The position numbers and the translations under genes were made by a program. From Syncephalis fuscata (taxonomy: Eukaryota > Zoopagomycota > Zoopagomycetes > Zoopagales > Piptocephalidaceae): a stretch of 64,000 nt of DNA. The stretch spans positions 248,001-312,000 of the forward strand of contig JAHLTZ010000020.1 of NCBI GenBank assembly GCA_025786725.1. Reading direction: 5' to 3'. The notes beneath the pieces were generated by a model. The model searched no databases. It was given only the letters and a program-made list of their open reading frames with translations, and was not told the DNA's origin. This document shows, piece after piece, positions 1 through 11,632 of this stretch (position 1 is the first letter of the stretch; every line of letters starts with the position of its first letter).

Positions 1-743
1 AAGACATACATGTTACAGCAAATCGCTTACCGTAATAGCCACACGTGCTTCCTCGTCTTCCAATGCTGCCTCTTCCACTTGTTCATATTCTTGTAACTGT
101 CCACGAATCATGGCCGCTATTGTATGTGCATATTGCACAGCTGGCAAATCTATATCATCGCAAAATATCTCTGCAAATCGTTCAGGTGTCTGTAATTCCT
201 CTATAAACAATTTACATCATTACATATCAATTTAATTATTACATATTGCCGTTGTTACATATCGATCTAATTATTGCATATTATTGCTACTTAATAAATA
301 CTACAATATAACTTACCATTAAGATTCCATAGAAAACAATCCCGTATTTTAAAGTTATCTTGATCAATATCAACACGTACTGGCACTAGTCGTTCTCCTT
401 TCTCCGCATTAATAGATACCTCTTCGTCTGTACTGTATGCTATTAGTTAGTTACGATTGTCTTTCCGTCAATGAACCGACAGCGAAACAAGCAATTACCT
501 CGAAACATGATGTGTGCGACGCATAACGCGACGTGTTGGTTGCTTTGGTGCCGGTGTCGCCGATTTGTCGCGTGCAGTGTCGTCATCTTCGTCAAACGAA
601 TCGTCGTCGCGAGTACGAGCACTGCGACGTGTCAAGGTAATGGGAATCAGTAGCGCGGTACCTCCTTCACGTAGCCGAGAAGCATACGTGCTAAAGGTGT
701 TTGGCCGCGGCTCCATCATTGTATTGGCGTAGACGTGCGCCAT
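1..743 (-). CDS. sfh1: SNF5/SFH1-family chromatin-remodelling subunit, partial (3' end outside window)
   Basis: This is a core subunit of SWI/SNF- or RSC-type nucleosome remodellers and acts in the nucleus. Three exons are visible: 743-499, 427-317 and 200-31. The last ends at a GTAAGC donor, so the gene continues past the left edge. The spliced protein has an N-terminal TYASRLREG element typical of SFH1/SNF5, an acidic and arginine-rich linker, and then the first SNF5 homology repeat with LVPVRVDID, a FLWNLNE segment built across an exon junction, and TPERFAEIFCDDIDLP. I chose the ATG at 743. The longer frame begins with TTG, and the MM pair at 719 is a possible alternative start. SFH1 and SNF5 cannot be told apart without the C-terminus. 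Family assignment is firm. Confidence 0.88.
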
Positions 744-960
744 ACCGACGATCAACCCGATGAATCAACTCGAATAGAAAGCCACAAAAAAGAAAGGAGA
801 CGTGAATTCTTTCTACAAAGCCGAGATCTTAATCAAACGTGCAACTACACACTGTGCTATGAGTGTGAAGGCGAGTGAATAATCAGCTGAATTTAAAGGA
901 GAAAAAATAATTTAATTTATTAATCTACAATAACAAATGATCATAATTAATGATCAGCTA

Positions 961-1572
961 TTATACAGTAGACGTCATTAGGCCACGACGACAAGTATCG
1001 ATGTGTCGTCTTGTTTGTGTGGCAAGAGCTGTCTTGCCGCGTAGTTCGTAAATAGTTACTAGTTGCTCAAGTGCTTCTAGTTTGACATTAGTATACCGCT
1101 GCATGACTTGGTCATTAGCAGTTAGTGGCAGCTGGCTCTGTATACACTGTTCATAAGCAGCTTCTGCTTCAATAACGCTGCTTTGTTTGATATATGCTGC
1201 GCCTAGTCTACAATAGGCATCGGCGCGTAGAAAGCGTATAATAGCTGTATGACTCTCTGATGATTATCCAAAAGTTGACAAGCTGTTGCTAATAAACCAA
1301 TTGTTTCTTTAAGCTTTTCTGGCGGCTGCTGCTGCACTGTTATATATATAATCTCCAACTGTCGACATAGTAGGCGTTCTTCGTCAGTTTCTGCTATAGC
1401 AAGAAGCGCCATGAATACAAATAATGAACTAATCAATGATGACCGCTAGGAAGGCAAGCAAATAAGGCGTACTACAAATATTTTCCTTTCCTCTCCTTCT
1501 TCTTCTCCTTCTTCTTGCGACCAGATTATTATTGTTATTATTATTTGTCGCTGTCGTCGTATTAGTCGACAT
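961..1572 (-). CDS. Small TPR-like protein, unidentified, with an apparent frameshift
   Basis: I do not recognise a specific family. The likely start at 1572 gives a short N-terminus with Asn and Arg runs (LVARRRRRRRRGKEN). An 80-nt intron then joins it to an exon near 1395 that begins ETDEERLLCRQLE. The rest is alpha-helical with TPR-like spacing (ADAYCRLGAAYIKQ, then EAEAAYEQCI). It ends at the stop at 961. A one-base shift near 1255-1265 separates two otherwise coding-like frames: the upstream half ends around LLATACQLLDN and the downstream half resumes at ESHTAIIRFLRADAY. The start codon lies only 36 bp from that of mmm1 on the other strand. The function is unknown and the intron call is moderately sure. 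Confidence 0.5.
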
Positions 1573-1608
1573 TGAATGCAGTAGGAAAACTGCAGCCTGC
1601 GTGTAGAT
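1573..1608. promoter_or_regulatory. 36-bp divergent intergenic gap between a TPR-like gene and mmm1
   Basis: The two predicted start codons (1570-1572 on the minus strand, 1609-1611 on the plus strand) are separated by only 36 bases. The promoters or 5' leaders of these genes must therefore overlap one another's coding region. No TATA-like element is evident in the gap. Confidence 0.4.
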
Positions 1609-3774
1609 ATGTCGAGTCCCGAGGCAGACCGCGTAGCATTTCTGGCCGACTGCTACCAACAGGCAGCTTCTCGGGCCACTTGGAGTTTTGCTCAGGGATT
1701 AATACTTGGACAGCTTAGCGTGATCGCTTTGCTGATTGTTTGTGTTAGATATTTACTACTTGAAGACTCACGAAAGGCGCAGGCGGAAGAACAAGAGCGG
1801 CTGGCCATTCAACGAAAGTTACAGGCAGCCCGACGCAATACCGATGTAGGTAACGACGGTCACAGTTGTAAATCAGCTCTCATTCTTTATAATTCATACT
1901 AATAATAATAATAATAATAATAATATAGTCGTCCCGACCACGACGTACATCGATTGTCGATATACTAGATCGAATTGGCTATCAATTACACAACTATCAG
2001 CCAGAGAGCTGTGAATGGCTTAATGTATTGTTAGCACAAGCACTGGAGCAATTCCGAAGTGATGCTCATCAGGATGGTCGGTTATACACTGGGTAGATCG
2101 TATTCTTAATGAAGATGTTCGACCTTCATTTATTGTAAGTAATTTATAAAAAAGACAGTTGTAAGTTTAAATATTCAATGTGACATTAGAGTCGTATTAA
2201 TGTGACAGAAGTGTCATTGGGTCAAGATTACCCAATATTTCAAGATGCTTGTATTCAACCATCACCTGATCATGACGGTATTGTAAGTATTGGATGTATT
2301 AAATGTAATATTATTACACAATATTAATATGTGCATTTGTATATGACATTCATACACTATATTAGTGTGCAGAAATTGCTTTTGAGTTTCACGATCAAAT
2401 TACCTTGGCTTTTGATACAAGACTTGTACTTAATTGGCCTCGGGCTATGCTGGCCGCATTACCAGTATCTTTGGGCCTATCAGTAGTTAAATTTTCGGGT
2501 ACTGTAAGTTTAATAGCAGATATGATTATCATATAAATTGTTTATTTATTAGCAAATAGCTATTACTTGAATTAATACCAGGAGAACGACCTTCGTTATC
2601 TGTTTCAGTAGCACCTGATTTTACGCTTGGATTTGCCGTTAAATCACTTATTGGCCATCGTACAAAGGTGCGAGATCTTCCAAAAGTAACCGAGTTAATT
2701 GCCATGAAACTACGAGCCGTATTTGCCCAATTAATGGTAGCACCGAATCGTCGATTATTCTCAATACCTGACTTGTGGCCTCGCTCTTCTCAAACCGATA
2801 GAAGTGTCGTTAGTACAAGTCAAGATCCTAACATTGGTAGTAGCGGCAATGGTAGCAATAATAATAATATTGGAAACAATAACAGTAACGGCAATGAAGT
2901 CGATGTTAATAGTGATAATGCAATTACACCAAATTCAGTACCACATGTAACTGCACCTCGTCGACGACATAATGCAAATACCCGTAGCGATATTACTGGT
3001 GGTAGTTCAATAGGCAATAACGACGATTTAATGATGAACCAAGGCTCTAGTGTATTTCATAGCGATAATACATCATTTTCTGGAGATCAGTTAAGCGAAA
3101 GCCATTACAGACCAGCAATCGATCTCAACAGCAGCACCACCAACAACAACAATCGAATCAACATCATCAACAGCAACAACAGCAAATGATGACGCGTGAA
3201 AACCTACCGACCAATGCAGCTTATGGCTATCGTATGCGTGTAGCTAGTGATGTAGGTAACTTGACACGTTTTGCTACAATGCCTCCATTGCCACCAGCAA
3301 TGGCAAGTACAAATAGACCAGCAGAACACGGTCACTTCCATCGGGGCCGACACCACGTGATACGGATCGACGAAGAAAATACACACACATCATTATAGTA
3401 TGGCGGGCGGTCTAGTAAGAGGTGGTCAACGGTCGGTAGCTGCAGCCACCGAGCCTGATCTTACGACAACTAGTACGCCAAACTATTCGCAAATGGCATC
3501 GCCACTTCGGTCGCCCACGCTTTATGGACAGACTACATTTACTGCTACCTATCAAGGAAGCAATGTACAAGGCTACCGAGAAATAAGCACGGCGACCATT
3601 GCTACGGGCGTTGACGATTCAGATCGTACACGGCCACACCGACGACCTTATCGTGCATCTAGCACTACAACTCCTTCTGCTACATTAGTTGCCACGACTG
3701 CCTCATCTGCAAATAATCCACATCACCAACATCATCATCATCATCATCATGCTAATCAACATGGCCAACATTGA
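1609..3774 (+). CDS. mmm1: MMM1, ER-anchored SMP-domain subunit of the ERMES tether, with apparent frameshifts
   Basis: Mmm1 sits in the ER membrane and, with Mdm10, Mdm12 and Mdm34, links ER to mitochondria and transfers phospholipids through its SMP domain. Exons are seen at 1609-1845, 1929-2134, 2190-2282, 2366-2503 and from about 2555 on. The N-terminus has the family signature WSFAQGLILGQLSVIALL, a membrane segment. The SMP domain includes GYQLHNYQPESCEWLNV, VTEVSLGQDYPIF, EIAFEFHDQITLAFDT and APDFTLGFAVKSLIG. Beyond it lies an unusually long tail rich in Asn, Gln and His, ending in a poly-His run near 3740. The frame shifts near 2093 and 2575 inside the conserved domain, and near 3115 and 3370 in the tail. 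Because the domain is otherwise well conserved, sequence error is more likely than decay. Confidence 0.9.
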
Positions 3775-4586
3775 GTGTTATTTAAATAAAATATTTTTAA
3801 ATTTAGAGTTTAAAGAATGGGTAGTTTAATAAAACAATTATTAGTAGAATCTATCACGGCTATTACGTTGCAACACAACTCAGTGTAATATGCTTTATTA
3901 ATTATAGCCATGTCTATACATATACTGTAATGGTAGATGCTGGGCCAGCATTCAATAGAACAATGCATTGAACTAAGTAAAAGACATTATATAATCTATT
4001 CACCTATATCATTATTATTCTATGGTATATTAAACACATTCTATTTGCTATAGGTTGCAAGTACATAAAGCTTAATAAGCTGAGATTGACCAATAATATA
4101 GCTAGCACCAAGAGGCCAACTATAATAAATAGTGTGTAGTTAGTAGACAATAAAACAATAAAGCAGTATATAAAATGACAAATGTATGGTAAGAAAGCAT
4201 AATAACTCTGTTAAGTTTATAATGTATATAGCGCAATAAGGGGAATGAATGAAGTGTATTGGTGCATATAAATAATAAAATGTGTCTAATATATCATGGA
4301 ATGGAAATGATATAAATGTGTACTGGTTATATGTATACTGGATAATAAATCTACAATGATGAGTATTTGATGATTGATGTCACTCACCACCCATCATCAT
4401 GTTCAATAGATTGAATGTTAATAAAGTTAGTCATTTAACCATCAAATCATACTAAATAATTAATAAGCCTTTTAATGTTTGCAGAAAGAAAGCTTATTTT
4501 TATTTAATTAATAAATGAGGTGATATATAGTAATGATACTTACGTGTTAATAATTAATCTATAAATAATAAGTGTTTAACCCGGCC
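3775..4586. repeat. Intergenic stretch with a minus-oriented dispersed inverted-repeat terminus (about 3890-4450)
   Basis: No gene is evident. From about 4330 to 4440 the sequence is the reverse complement of a terminus found many times in the window. Its core on the other strand reads TTGAACATGATGATGGGTGG, followed about 40 nt later by CATTGTAGATTTATTATCC. The upstream part (about 4000-4320) resembles the interior of the long inverted-repeat arm at 16869-17633. No partner terminus lies upstream, so this is a solo or broken copy. Confidence 0.65.
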
Positions 4587-7140
4587 ATGCCAGTGAAATT
4601 ATTAACATTTCAAAAAACACAAATTTATTTTGGTTGCACGCGCTTTGTTTCATTTATCATGCATGACGATCTCGTCCAAGAAAGGTGGCGGCTACTCGAC
4701 CACCAGTTACTCGACTGGTCATGTCAGCAACAGTTGGAAGAAGTTGCTACAGTAGATGTTACAGCAACTACAACTACAAACAAAGACCAATTGAATGCCC
4801 GCTCGCCACTACTGACCACATTACAAACACTATCGTCAACTGAACTAACTGACGACAACGTACCTGTACCTGAATCGGTACAAGAATATGCGCGTACACT
4901 GTTGAATACGCTTACTCTTTTACAGCATGCCGCGCAAACAAGCGAATGGCCTATGATGTCACTGACGTCACTGCTTGATGCCACAATGGGAGATGATACG
5001 GATGCCACGGCAAAACAACGACATCAGTTAGAGCACGCACGCTGGTGGCTTCTCGGTATGATTGTCAGCCTTATGCATACGCGCGTACTTGAAGAAGTTA
5101 TAACGGCCACGCAGCCACTATCGTCTGCCATGACTTACTGGGACCGACGAATCAACCATCCACGATGGGCAGCCATCCATTTACTGCAAAGTAAGTACAG
5201 ACATTGCCACTATCCAGTTAGATACTCATAAATGTATATTTTAAATTAGCTGCACCACTACGTGTCACTAGTTGGATTACACAGCTGCGATTATCCCAAT
5301 CATACTCAGCTACCGATACAGGAAGTCTATTTGGCCATGTGGGCATTTATATGCGCCATCTTATTAACCATCTACCACGATGGCCGGCCCAAGGGTGGAT
5401 ATCATTAGCGCAAAGAGAAGCCAATTTAAAACGAAATCGACTTAACGATACTCGTCGACGGTACGCTGTTGGCTTAGGCTATTTGGCTGAGCAAGGCCAG
5501 GTGGCTACGCTGGACTTCAACCAGCAAGCAACTGCAATGGCAACACCGATGAATAATGAACTGGATCACAAACATGCAGCAAGCAAACCAATTATGAGTG
5601 GTGTTAAGCAGATACGCTATTTGCTATCACAGCTATTGCATTGTACAAATCATACAATGCAAATTGTTTTAAAAGACGCCGTTGAAAAGAAAATACCATC
5701 TGACTGGTTAATTACAGTATCTGGTAAGTTCTAATTAATAGCAATAGTAAACTAACATTTATCAATAGATATGGAGTTGCAGCCATTAAGTGCTGAAGAG
5801 GTTCGATTTAGTTTATTAACACTAGAGGAAGATCTAGAAAAGTTTAAGCATAGCAATAGAAACATTTTACAAGTTGATGGACGGCCCCATTTTCTAACTC
5901 GGTATTGGCCAGTTTTAGGTGCTGGTCTAGTTATCGGACCGTCACTTTTTAGTTTAGCAATTGCACAGCGCCATTCAATTACTCGTTGGATTCAAGAAGC
6001 TGGCAATACAACGCGAGACTTTTTAATCGAATGGGTGTGGCGGCCATTGCAGAACATTTATGAGACGGTACGACATCGAGAAGGTCGACTTAATATTATG
6101 GGGAAAGCATCGTTGGCTGCCGATTTAGATGTAGGTTTAATTGACTAGTTGAACTGAATCGTTAACACATAATTAAAGTCTTTAGAACGAATGGTTGTAG
6201 ATTTGGCACAAGAAAAAGGCCAAATGAACGAACAGGAACTGGACCTTGTTAGGCAAACTGTCCGTGATGGCGATCTTTCTATAGTGCTACGTGAATATGA
6301 AAAGGAAATGAAGGTAAGTAGAATATGAAATAACATAATGAATTTAAAATATTAATCAAAAATAAATTATAATAGACGCCGTTAAAAAGCGCTTTACTAG
6401 GTAGTTATACAATAATAATAATAATAATAATAATAACAATATAATTATATATAATAATTCATTGTCACCAATTTAATAGGTCATTTAATCCGCGTTTTAT
6501 TAATTCAAGTTCAAAAAGGCAAAGTTGATCTTGAATTGGCCATGGCTGCACTTGATAAATTGTTGCGTGCTAATGAATTGAACTTTGCTTTTCTTACGGC
6601 GGCACCTGTTATTCTTATTACCTTTGGTCTTAGCCATTGGATTAATCAAACATGGCGTCGCCGCCAAGGCTTTTCCGCAGGTATTGCACGCCAAGAAGCA
6701 CGCGATTGGCTAAGGTAAGCAAGATGCTACTGGGCTGCAGCGCCACATGCAGCATTAATTCCGAATGGTCATCTAACACTCCATGTGGTGTCTATCATGC
6801 TTATTATGGCCATCACTATTCTAGACGTACTGATCGAGTCCTTAACCGATGCTATGATCCAATCTCCTTGAACGGCAATGGCAATGAACCGGTTCGTCAA
6901 AGTCGAATTTTGACGGCCAAGTCTCTTTATCAGGCTCATGGACTTGTTCTTTGTAATACATACCGACTTCGAGCATTGTTGCCTCGTCTAGCACTGAACG
7001 AGCAGATGCAGCGTGAATTTCTTATGGATTTACGCGAGCTAGAGAATACAGGCATGTCGACGGGCCAACGCCTTGGCACACTCCACCGAATGTATCGCAC
7101 CTACACCTTTTTAATGCCGTTAGCCATGAACTACGAATAA
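4587..7140 (+). CDS. nca2: NCA2, mitochondrial nuclear control of ATPase protein 2
   Basis: Nca2 is a mitochondrial membrane protein first linked in yeast to expression of mitochondrial ATP6/ATP8. Seven exons join cleanly in frame: 4587-5190, 5250-5723, 5769-6130, 6179-6313, 6376-6400, 6480-6714 and 6825-7140. The fifth is only 25 nt. Family landmarks, in order, are [26 protein letters not shown], the [17 protein letters not shown] block, [19 protein letters not shown] (membrane segment), [39 protein letters not shown] and a second membrane segment before the C-terminal [18 protein letters not shown] chose the first ATG, at 4587; the upstream frame extension begins with GTG. It lies 0.8 kb downstream of mmm1 on the same strand. 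No lesions are seen. Confidence 0.93.
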
Positions 7141-7464
7141 AATAGTATATGGCTTACTAAATTGCCAGTTCATACAATAAGTAGCGTTTAAGCAGCTTAT
7201 TAACCAATATTAATCTTTATGCAAAACAAAATTTAAAACTAAAGTATAGCAGTATGAATATAAGCAATAAACATCAATATTCTATATATTATCACGTTAA
7301 GTAAAATAATTTTTCCTTTTGCAAATATTAAATATTTTATTAACACAATTCAGAATAATGTTGTGCTAAATGAATATTTTAATGATATTTGCGTAATTGA
7401 ACTACACATTCGTTCTATTGAACATGGAACTAAGTGGTGAGCGATATTAAATATTAAATACTCA
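7141..7464. other. AT-rich intergenic DNA with a plus-oriented repeat terminus
   Basis: The stretch is AT-rich and non-coding. Around 7400-7440 it carries the TTGAACTACACATTCGTTCT / TTGAACATGG / GTGGTGAG terminus seen at repeat ends elsewhere. This terminus leads directly into the 2.47-kb repeat. Confidence 0.5.
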
Positions 7465-9935
7465 TCATTATAGATTTATTATCCAGTATGCAATATCCTC
7501 CATCCATTTATAGCATTTCTATTGTATATTCATACAACTATATACTATTTTATGATATACAGACAATATTATATTTGCTATAAATATTAAATCGCTTTAT
7601 TGCTTAATAAATAATATAGTTTCAATATTGCTATTTATACTTTTTCATTGTATATTTATGATATTCTATATAACTGTATAATACATTAGATATGCACTAG
7701 CTAAAACTGCTGTTCATTTGACACTATTTTGTTATTTATAAATATCAACTCATTTATTTTATTAAATCACTAGCAATACAATTGCGATGTTGTTATTCAT
7801 TCACATGCTTATCATTCTGCTATAGAATAGACATAAACTATTAATAAAATATTTATTGCTACCTGTATTTATAATTGACATGTTAGCACACTTCAGTATA
7901 GCTGGATGGACAATCGAGTCAACCGACTGGTGCAGATATGATTGTTTTGTGGACAAGTGTAGAATAAAAAAGGGACTATCATCTGATCTAGTGGTGAAAT
8001 GGCATCCGTGCACCAAAATGGTCCAGTCAGGCACAATACACCAATAAACAGTCGTCATGTACTCTACCAATATGTCCATTCTAATTGGTGGATATATTTT
8101 GGAATAAGCTTATAAGGTTGTGCTGAGCGTACTTTTGCTCATTACTTCGCTTTCTCTTGTTTCTAGTTGTAATATGCTGTAAACTGCTTGTTAATGGAAG
8201 CATCTGTTCTAGTAGCTATATCCAGTGGTGAGTGGTCTCCTTGTGGTTGATCACATATACTGCGTTATGCATTTGAGCTGTGTTAATGTAGAGTACAATA
8301 GTGCAGACTATGTGCTATACTAGCTCAGCAACTATATGGTTGCCTGTACTAGGCACTGTATACTGGCATAGTGCGGAGATATGTGGGATAGCAGGGTGTG
8401 CAGTGCTGTGTTTAGCAAGTCAGTATTGCTGTGCACTCCCCTCATGTTGATGCGGCGACCGTATGGGTGGTCATATGTTGTGCTCACTTGTATTGAACGT
8501 GCACTGGAGGTGTGTTTGATAGTCTTCAACTTGCTGAATACTATCATTGCACACTGGACTGGTGTGATATGTGGATTATTCGTACTGAATACCATGCATT
8601 ACACTGTTTACTTGTGGGTGTTGTTAAACGGTTGTAATAGAGCACTAGTCGCCATACCATTTTAGTTTTCAACTGCCGTGCTAGATACTCTATACAACAC
8701 TGACATAAACAAGGACTAACGACCGAAAACTAAATGGCATCTCTACTACTGATAATGTCATAGCGTAGACTGGTTGCTATATTACAATTATTTAATAACA
8801 TATCAGTATTGGCGATGTGTGTTTAGTTGTAATATGTTGTGGTGTTCATGTGTTCAGCTCTAGACATCAACTACAAATGGGTGAATCCATAGTTTGGTGC
8901 AGCTTATTGCTACGCTTGAATTGCCATGGCATCTTATAACATTTATTGAACAGCATGCCATCAAGATAGCAGCTAATATAGAGCTGTACGCATCCGACAA
9001 ATATTACTTACGCCCAAGTCGTAGTATTGCGGTACTCCAGGTGGACGTATAGTTGCTATATTAGCTACTATCTTGTTTAACAACTTTTAACAACATTTCT
9101 AGTTTATTTGTATAACAAATAACAACAATACACAAACAACTACACTCGTGTACACTATAAACTATACGCAAGAACAATCAACTAGATGTAGGTGCTTATT
9201 ACTACTAAACAATACTAACGCACTTTTATTATAGCTATTCAGCATTGGTGCCGGATCAACAAGTATATCTGAACTGCATTTGTTATCGACACAAATATTT
9301 TGCATGCAACTTACAATACCAACTATAGAATTCGTTGGCACAAGCATCGACAACAATACTGTATACTGTCGTTGGTACTATGTTTGGACTGGATTCTAAA
9401 TGAACCATATACCCATTTGGTTTATTACCAACATTAACTGCATTGCAATTGCGCATCTGCTAAATGCTTTGGTTTGATTGAAGTGGTGGTAATAAAGAGG
9501 GAGGTGGTGGGCATTATACATATATTACATTAAAATGGTAGATTTAATAAAGAAGTGTATGAGGTGTTTGCTGAAACAACATAACACTGTGACTCCATTA
9601 CTAGTTTGTCTAATGTTATGCTTATTATATTTATTAAAACTAAAATACTAATATGTTTATTTAATTAAAGTCATTGATACTTGAATGGCTAGATTACAAG
9701 TAGCTACATTCAATACTAAATTTACGCCAACTATTTTAATAATAATAACAATGATTGATTAATTTATTTGTCTTATTTATTAACATATAGCATAATTTAA
9801 AGAACAAATGATATTTTATAACATTCGCGTAATTGAACTACACATTTAATTTATTGAACATGGGGACAAGTGGTGAGTTTTATTTAATCATTACAGCATC
9901 ACATTATAGTATGATTTAATATTCAAATGACTATA
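7465..9935. repeat. 2.47-kb dispersed repeat, copy A (direct repeat of 41848-44325)
   Basis: The block is nearly identical and in the same orientation to 41848-44325. It is less AT-rich than its surroundings and has no recognisable protein domain. The short frames within it do not match between the copies. Between 8101 and 8651 copy A lacks eight separate single bases present in copy B (for example TTGT-AATATG against TTGTCAATATG), with few substitutions. Both ends carry the TTGAACATGG...AAGTGGTGAG terminus in the same orientation. It could be a decayed transposon or a segmental duplication; I see no transposase or reverse transcriptase. Confidence 0.88.
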
Positions 9936-10100
9936 TTTAATTTAGTATATTTGTCAGTATCATTTTCAAGCAACTAAAGATACAAATGTATATGGTTATT
10001 TGCATGATATTGTTTCGTTTGCAAAAATATATTAATTCAATAAATATAGTAATAGTGGTTGTTTTTATAGATGCATAACAAAAACGCAGTTTACTACTTA
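9936..10100. other. Short AT-rich intergenic stretch
   Basis: It lies between the 2.47-kb repeat and the stop codon of the F-box gene. No gene or motif is visible. Confidence 0.4.
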
Positions 10101-11632
10101 TTATAATATGCCATAATTGATTATTTTCATTTTGTTATTAGTTTCATTGACGATCGTCATGCTAGGCATTATAAAGTCCAACATATACTTTCCAGAATAA
10201 ACACCTAGCTGGCGTATAGCTTCTCCTGTACGAATGTCGATCAGTGTTATCCGTGTATTTCCGTCTTCGATCGATCATTAACACTGCAAATGCTGCCAAT
10301 AATATGCTGACATTTTACGGCATTTGGCCATGCAAACTGCCGATAACAGATAGGATCAACTTCTTGTTGCATCCATAGTATATCGTGTTTTTGATAATCA
10401 ATCCCATGTGACAGTAGGACGCTAGCCACTTGGTTGCTCGGTACTTGGAATGTATCTAATACTGGCGCAGTATCTTCATTCGACGCAACCGAGTGTATCA
10501 ATATTCTTCTTTTGTTATGAATTGTTGCAACTAGTATATGCGACAATCCTAGAGGTGTGGCCATGCAATATTGTGTGTTTCGAGTGAGTGGACAAAAAGT
10601 TCCTTTCTTTAACTCGCGTACGGGTTTGTGTGCCGAAAATTGGTGTAAAGTCCATTGAATATCATTACTCGTATAGAGACCCCGATTGGCAATATATACA
10701 ATAGCGACATCTTCATCCGTATATTGAAAGCATATGATGGGCCAATCGCCGTCAATAGACTTGTTATAGTGTCCATTTCGCTTTAAATCCCATACAATGA
10801 TATTGGTTTGTGCCCAGCATTCGCGTGAATAAAAACGATACAATAGAACCCATTGACCCATCGTTGATTTTATAGAAAAGCCTTTTGGTATTTCATTTGA
10901 ACGCTGTAACTCTAATAGGCTACGATTATATATGTTCATTTTGTTAGACGACAAGTTAGAGTAGCAAATAGTTGAAATTGCATATTCGTTACTTAATACA
11001 ATGTTTGTTTGGTGAAGCTTCATTGCTTCATTAGGTGATTCCAGCTGTACCAATGATAAACAAGATGGCGTTGGTGATGTGGCATTATTACTAGAGAAAT
11101 GGTTGTTTGAAATAAAAGGTGTTGTCTCTACAACAAGAGCAAAGCTAAAATATTGTCGGTCAAGCTTGGTATTATTATCGACTAGTAAAAATGCAGTGGC
11201 ACAGTCTTTGTCTATATTCCAGTTTTTTACAAGTACAGGGCCTGGTAATAAAGTGTCCGTTTGTTTTGAATGGCCGTGTCGCCAATTGTACTCTATGCCG
11301 GTACGCTGGCAATAAATTTTATACCAATTAATGCTATTTAGAAGAACAGATGGGTTTGCTGATGTGTCATTGTTATTACAATAATTCCGAGCGCACCAAT
11401 ATAGAAAATCGCGTTCTTTACGAACCAATGAATTATTTAGAAACTGCTTGCGATACAAACGCTGCCATAAAGTATGATCTTCACAAATTTTGTTTCTTAA
11501 TGCACGACAGCAAAGGCTTAGTTGGATTAAGGCTGCGGTGCTTAAGTTTGCAACCGTGCTTCGAAAGTCATAGCTTGTAAGTGTAGTGGCAACATGGACA
11601 AAATTCGGCCGTATCTCAGCGGTGGCTTCCAT
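10101..11632 (-). CDS. F-box-like protein with probable beta-propeller region, one apparent frameshift
   Basis: This is probably a substrate adaptor of an SCF-type ubiquitin ligase, inferred only from an N-terminal F-box-like helix pattern (ALIQLSLCCRALRNKICED, then LWQRLYRKQF) at about residues 30-65. The remaining 400 residues are rich in beta-strand-like repeats with scattered tryptophans, as in propeller-type partners. The gene has no introns. The main frame stops at 10247, but a one-base shift at about 10262-10280 continues into a coding-like tail (ITLIDIRTGEAIRQLGVYSG) that stops at 10101. I take the longer version as the true gene. A second intronless F-box gene lies at 20588-22546, and both are on the minus strand. 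Confidence 0.7.

Noticed and set aside
1609-3774. Calling mmm1 a pseudogene
   Set aside because: The domain sequence is well conserved on both sides of each shift and similar shifts occur in unrelated essential genes, so missing bases in the assembly are more likely.
8332-8665. Overlapping frames of 87-94 codons on both strands within the 2.47-kb repeat
   Set aside because: They overlap on opposite strands, change length between copies because of single-base gaps, and match no known domain.
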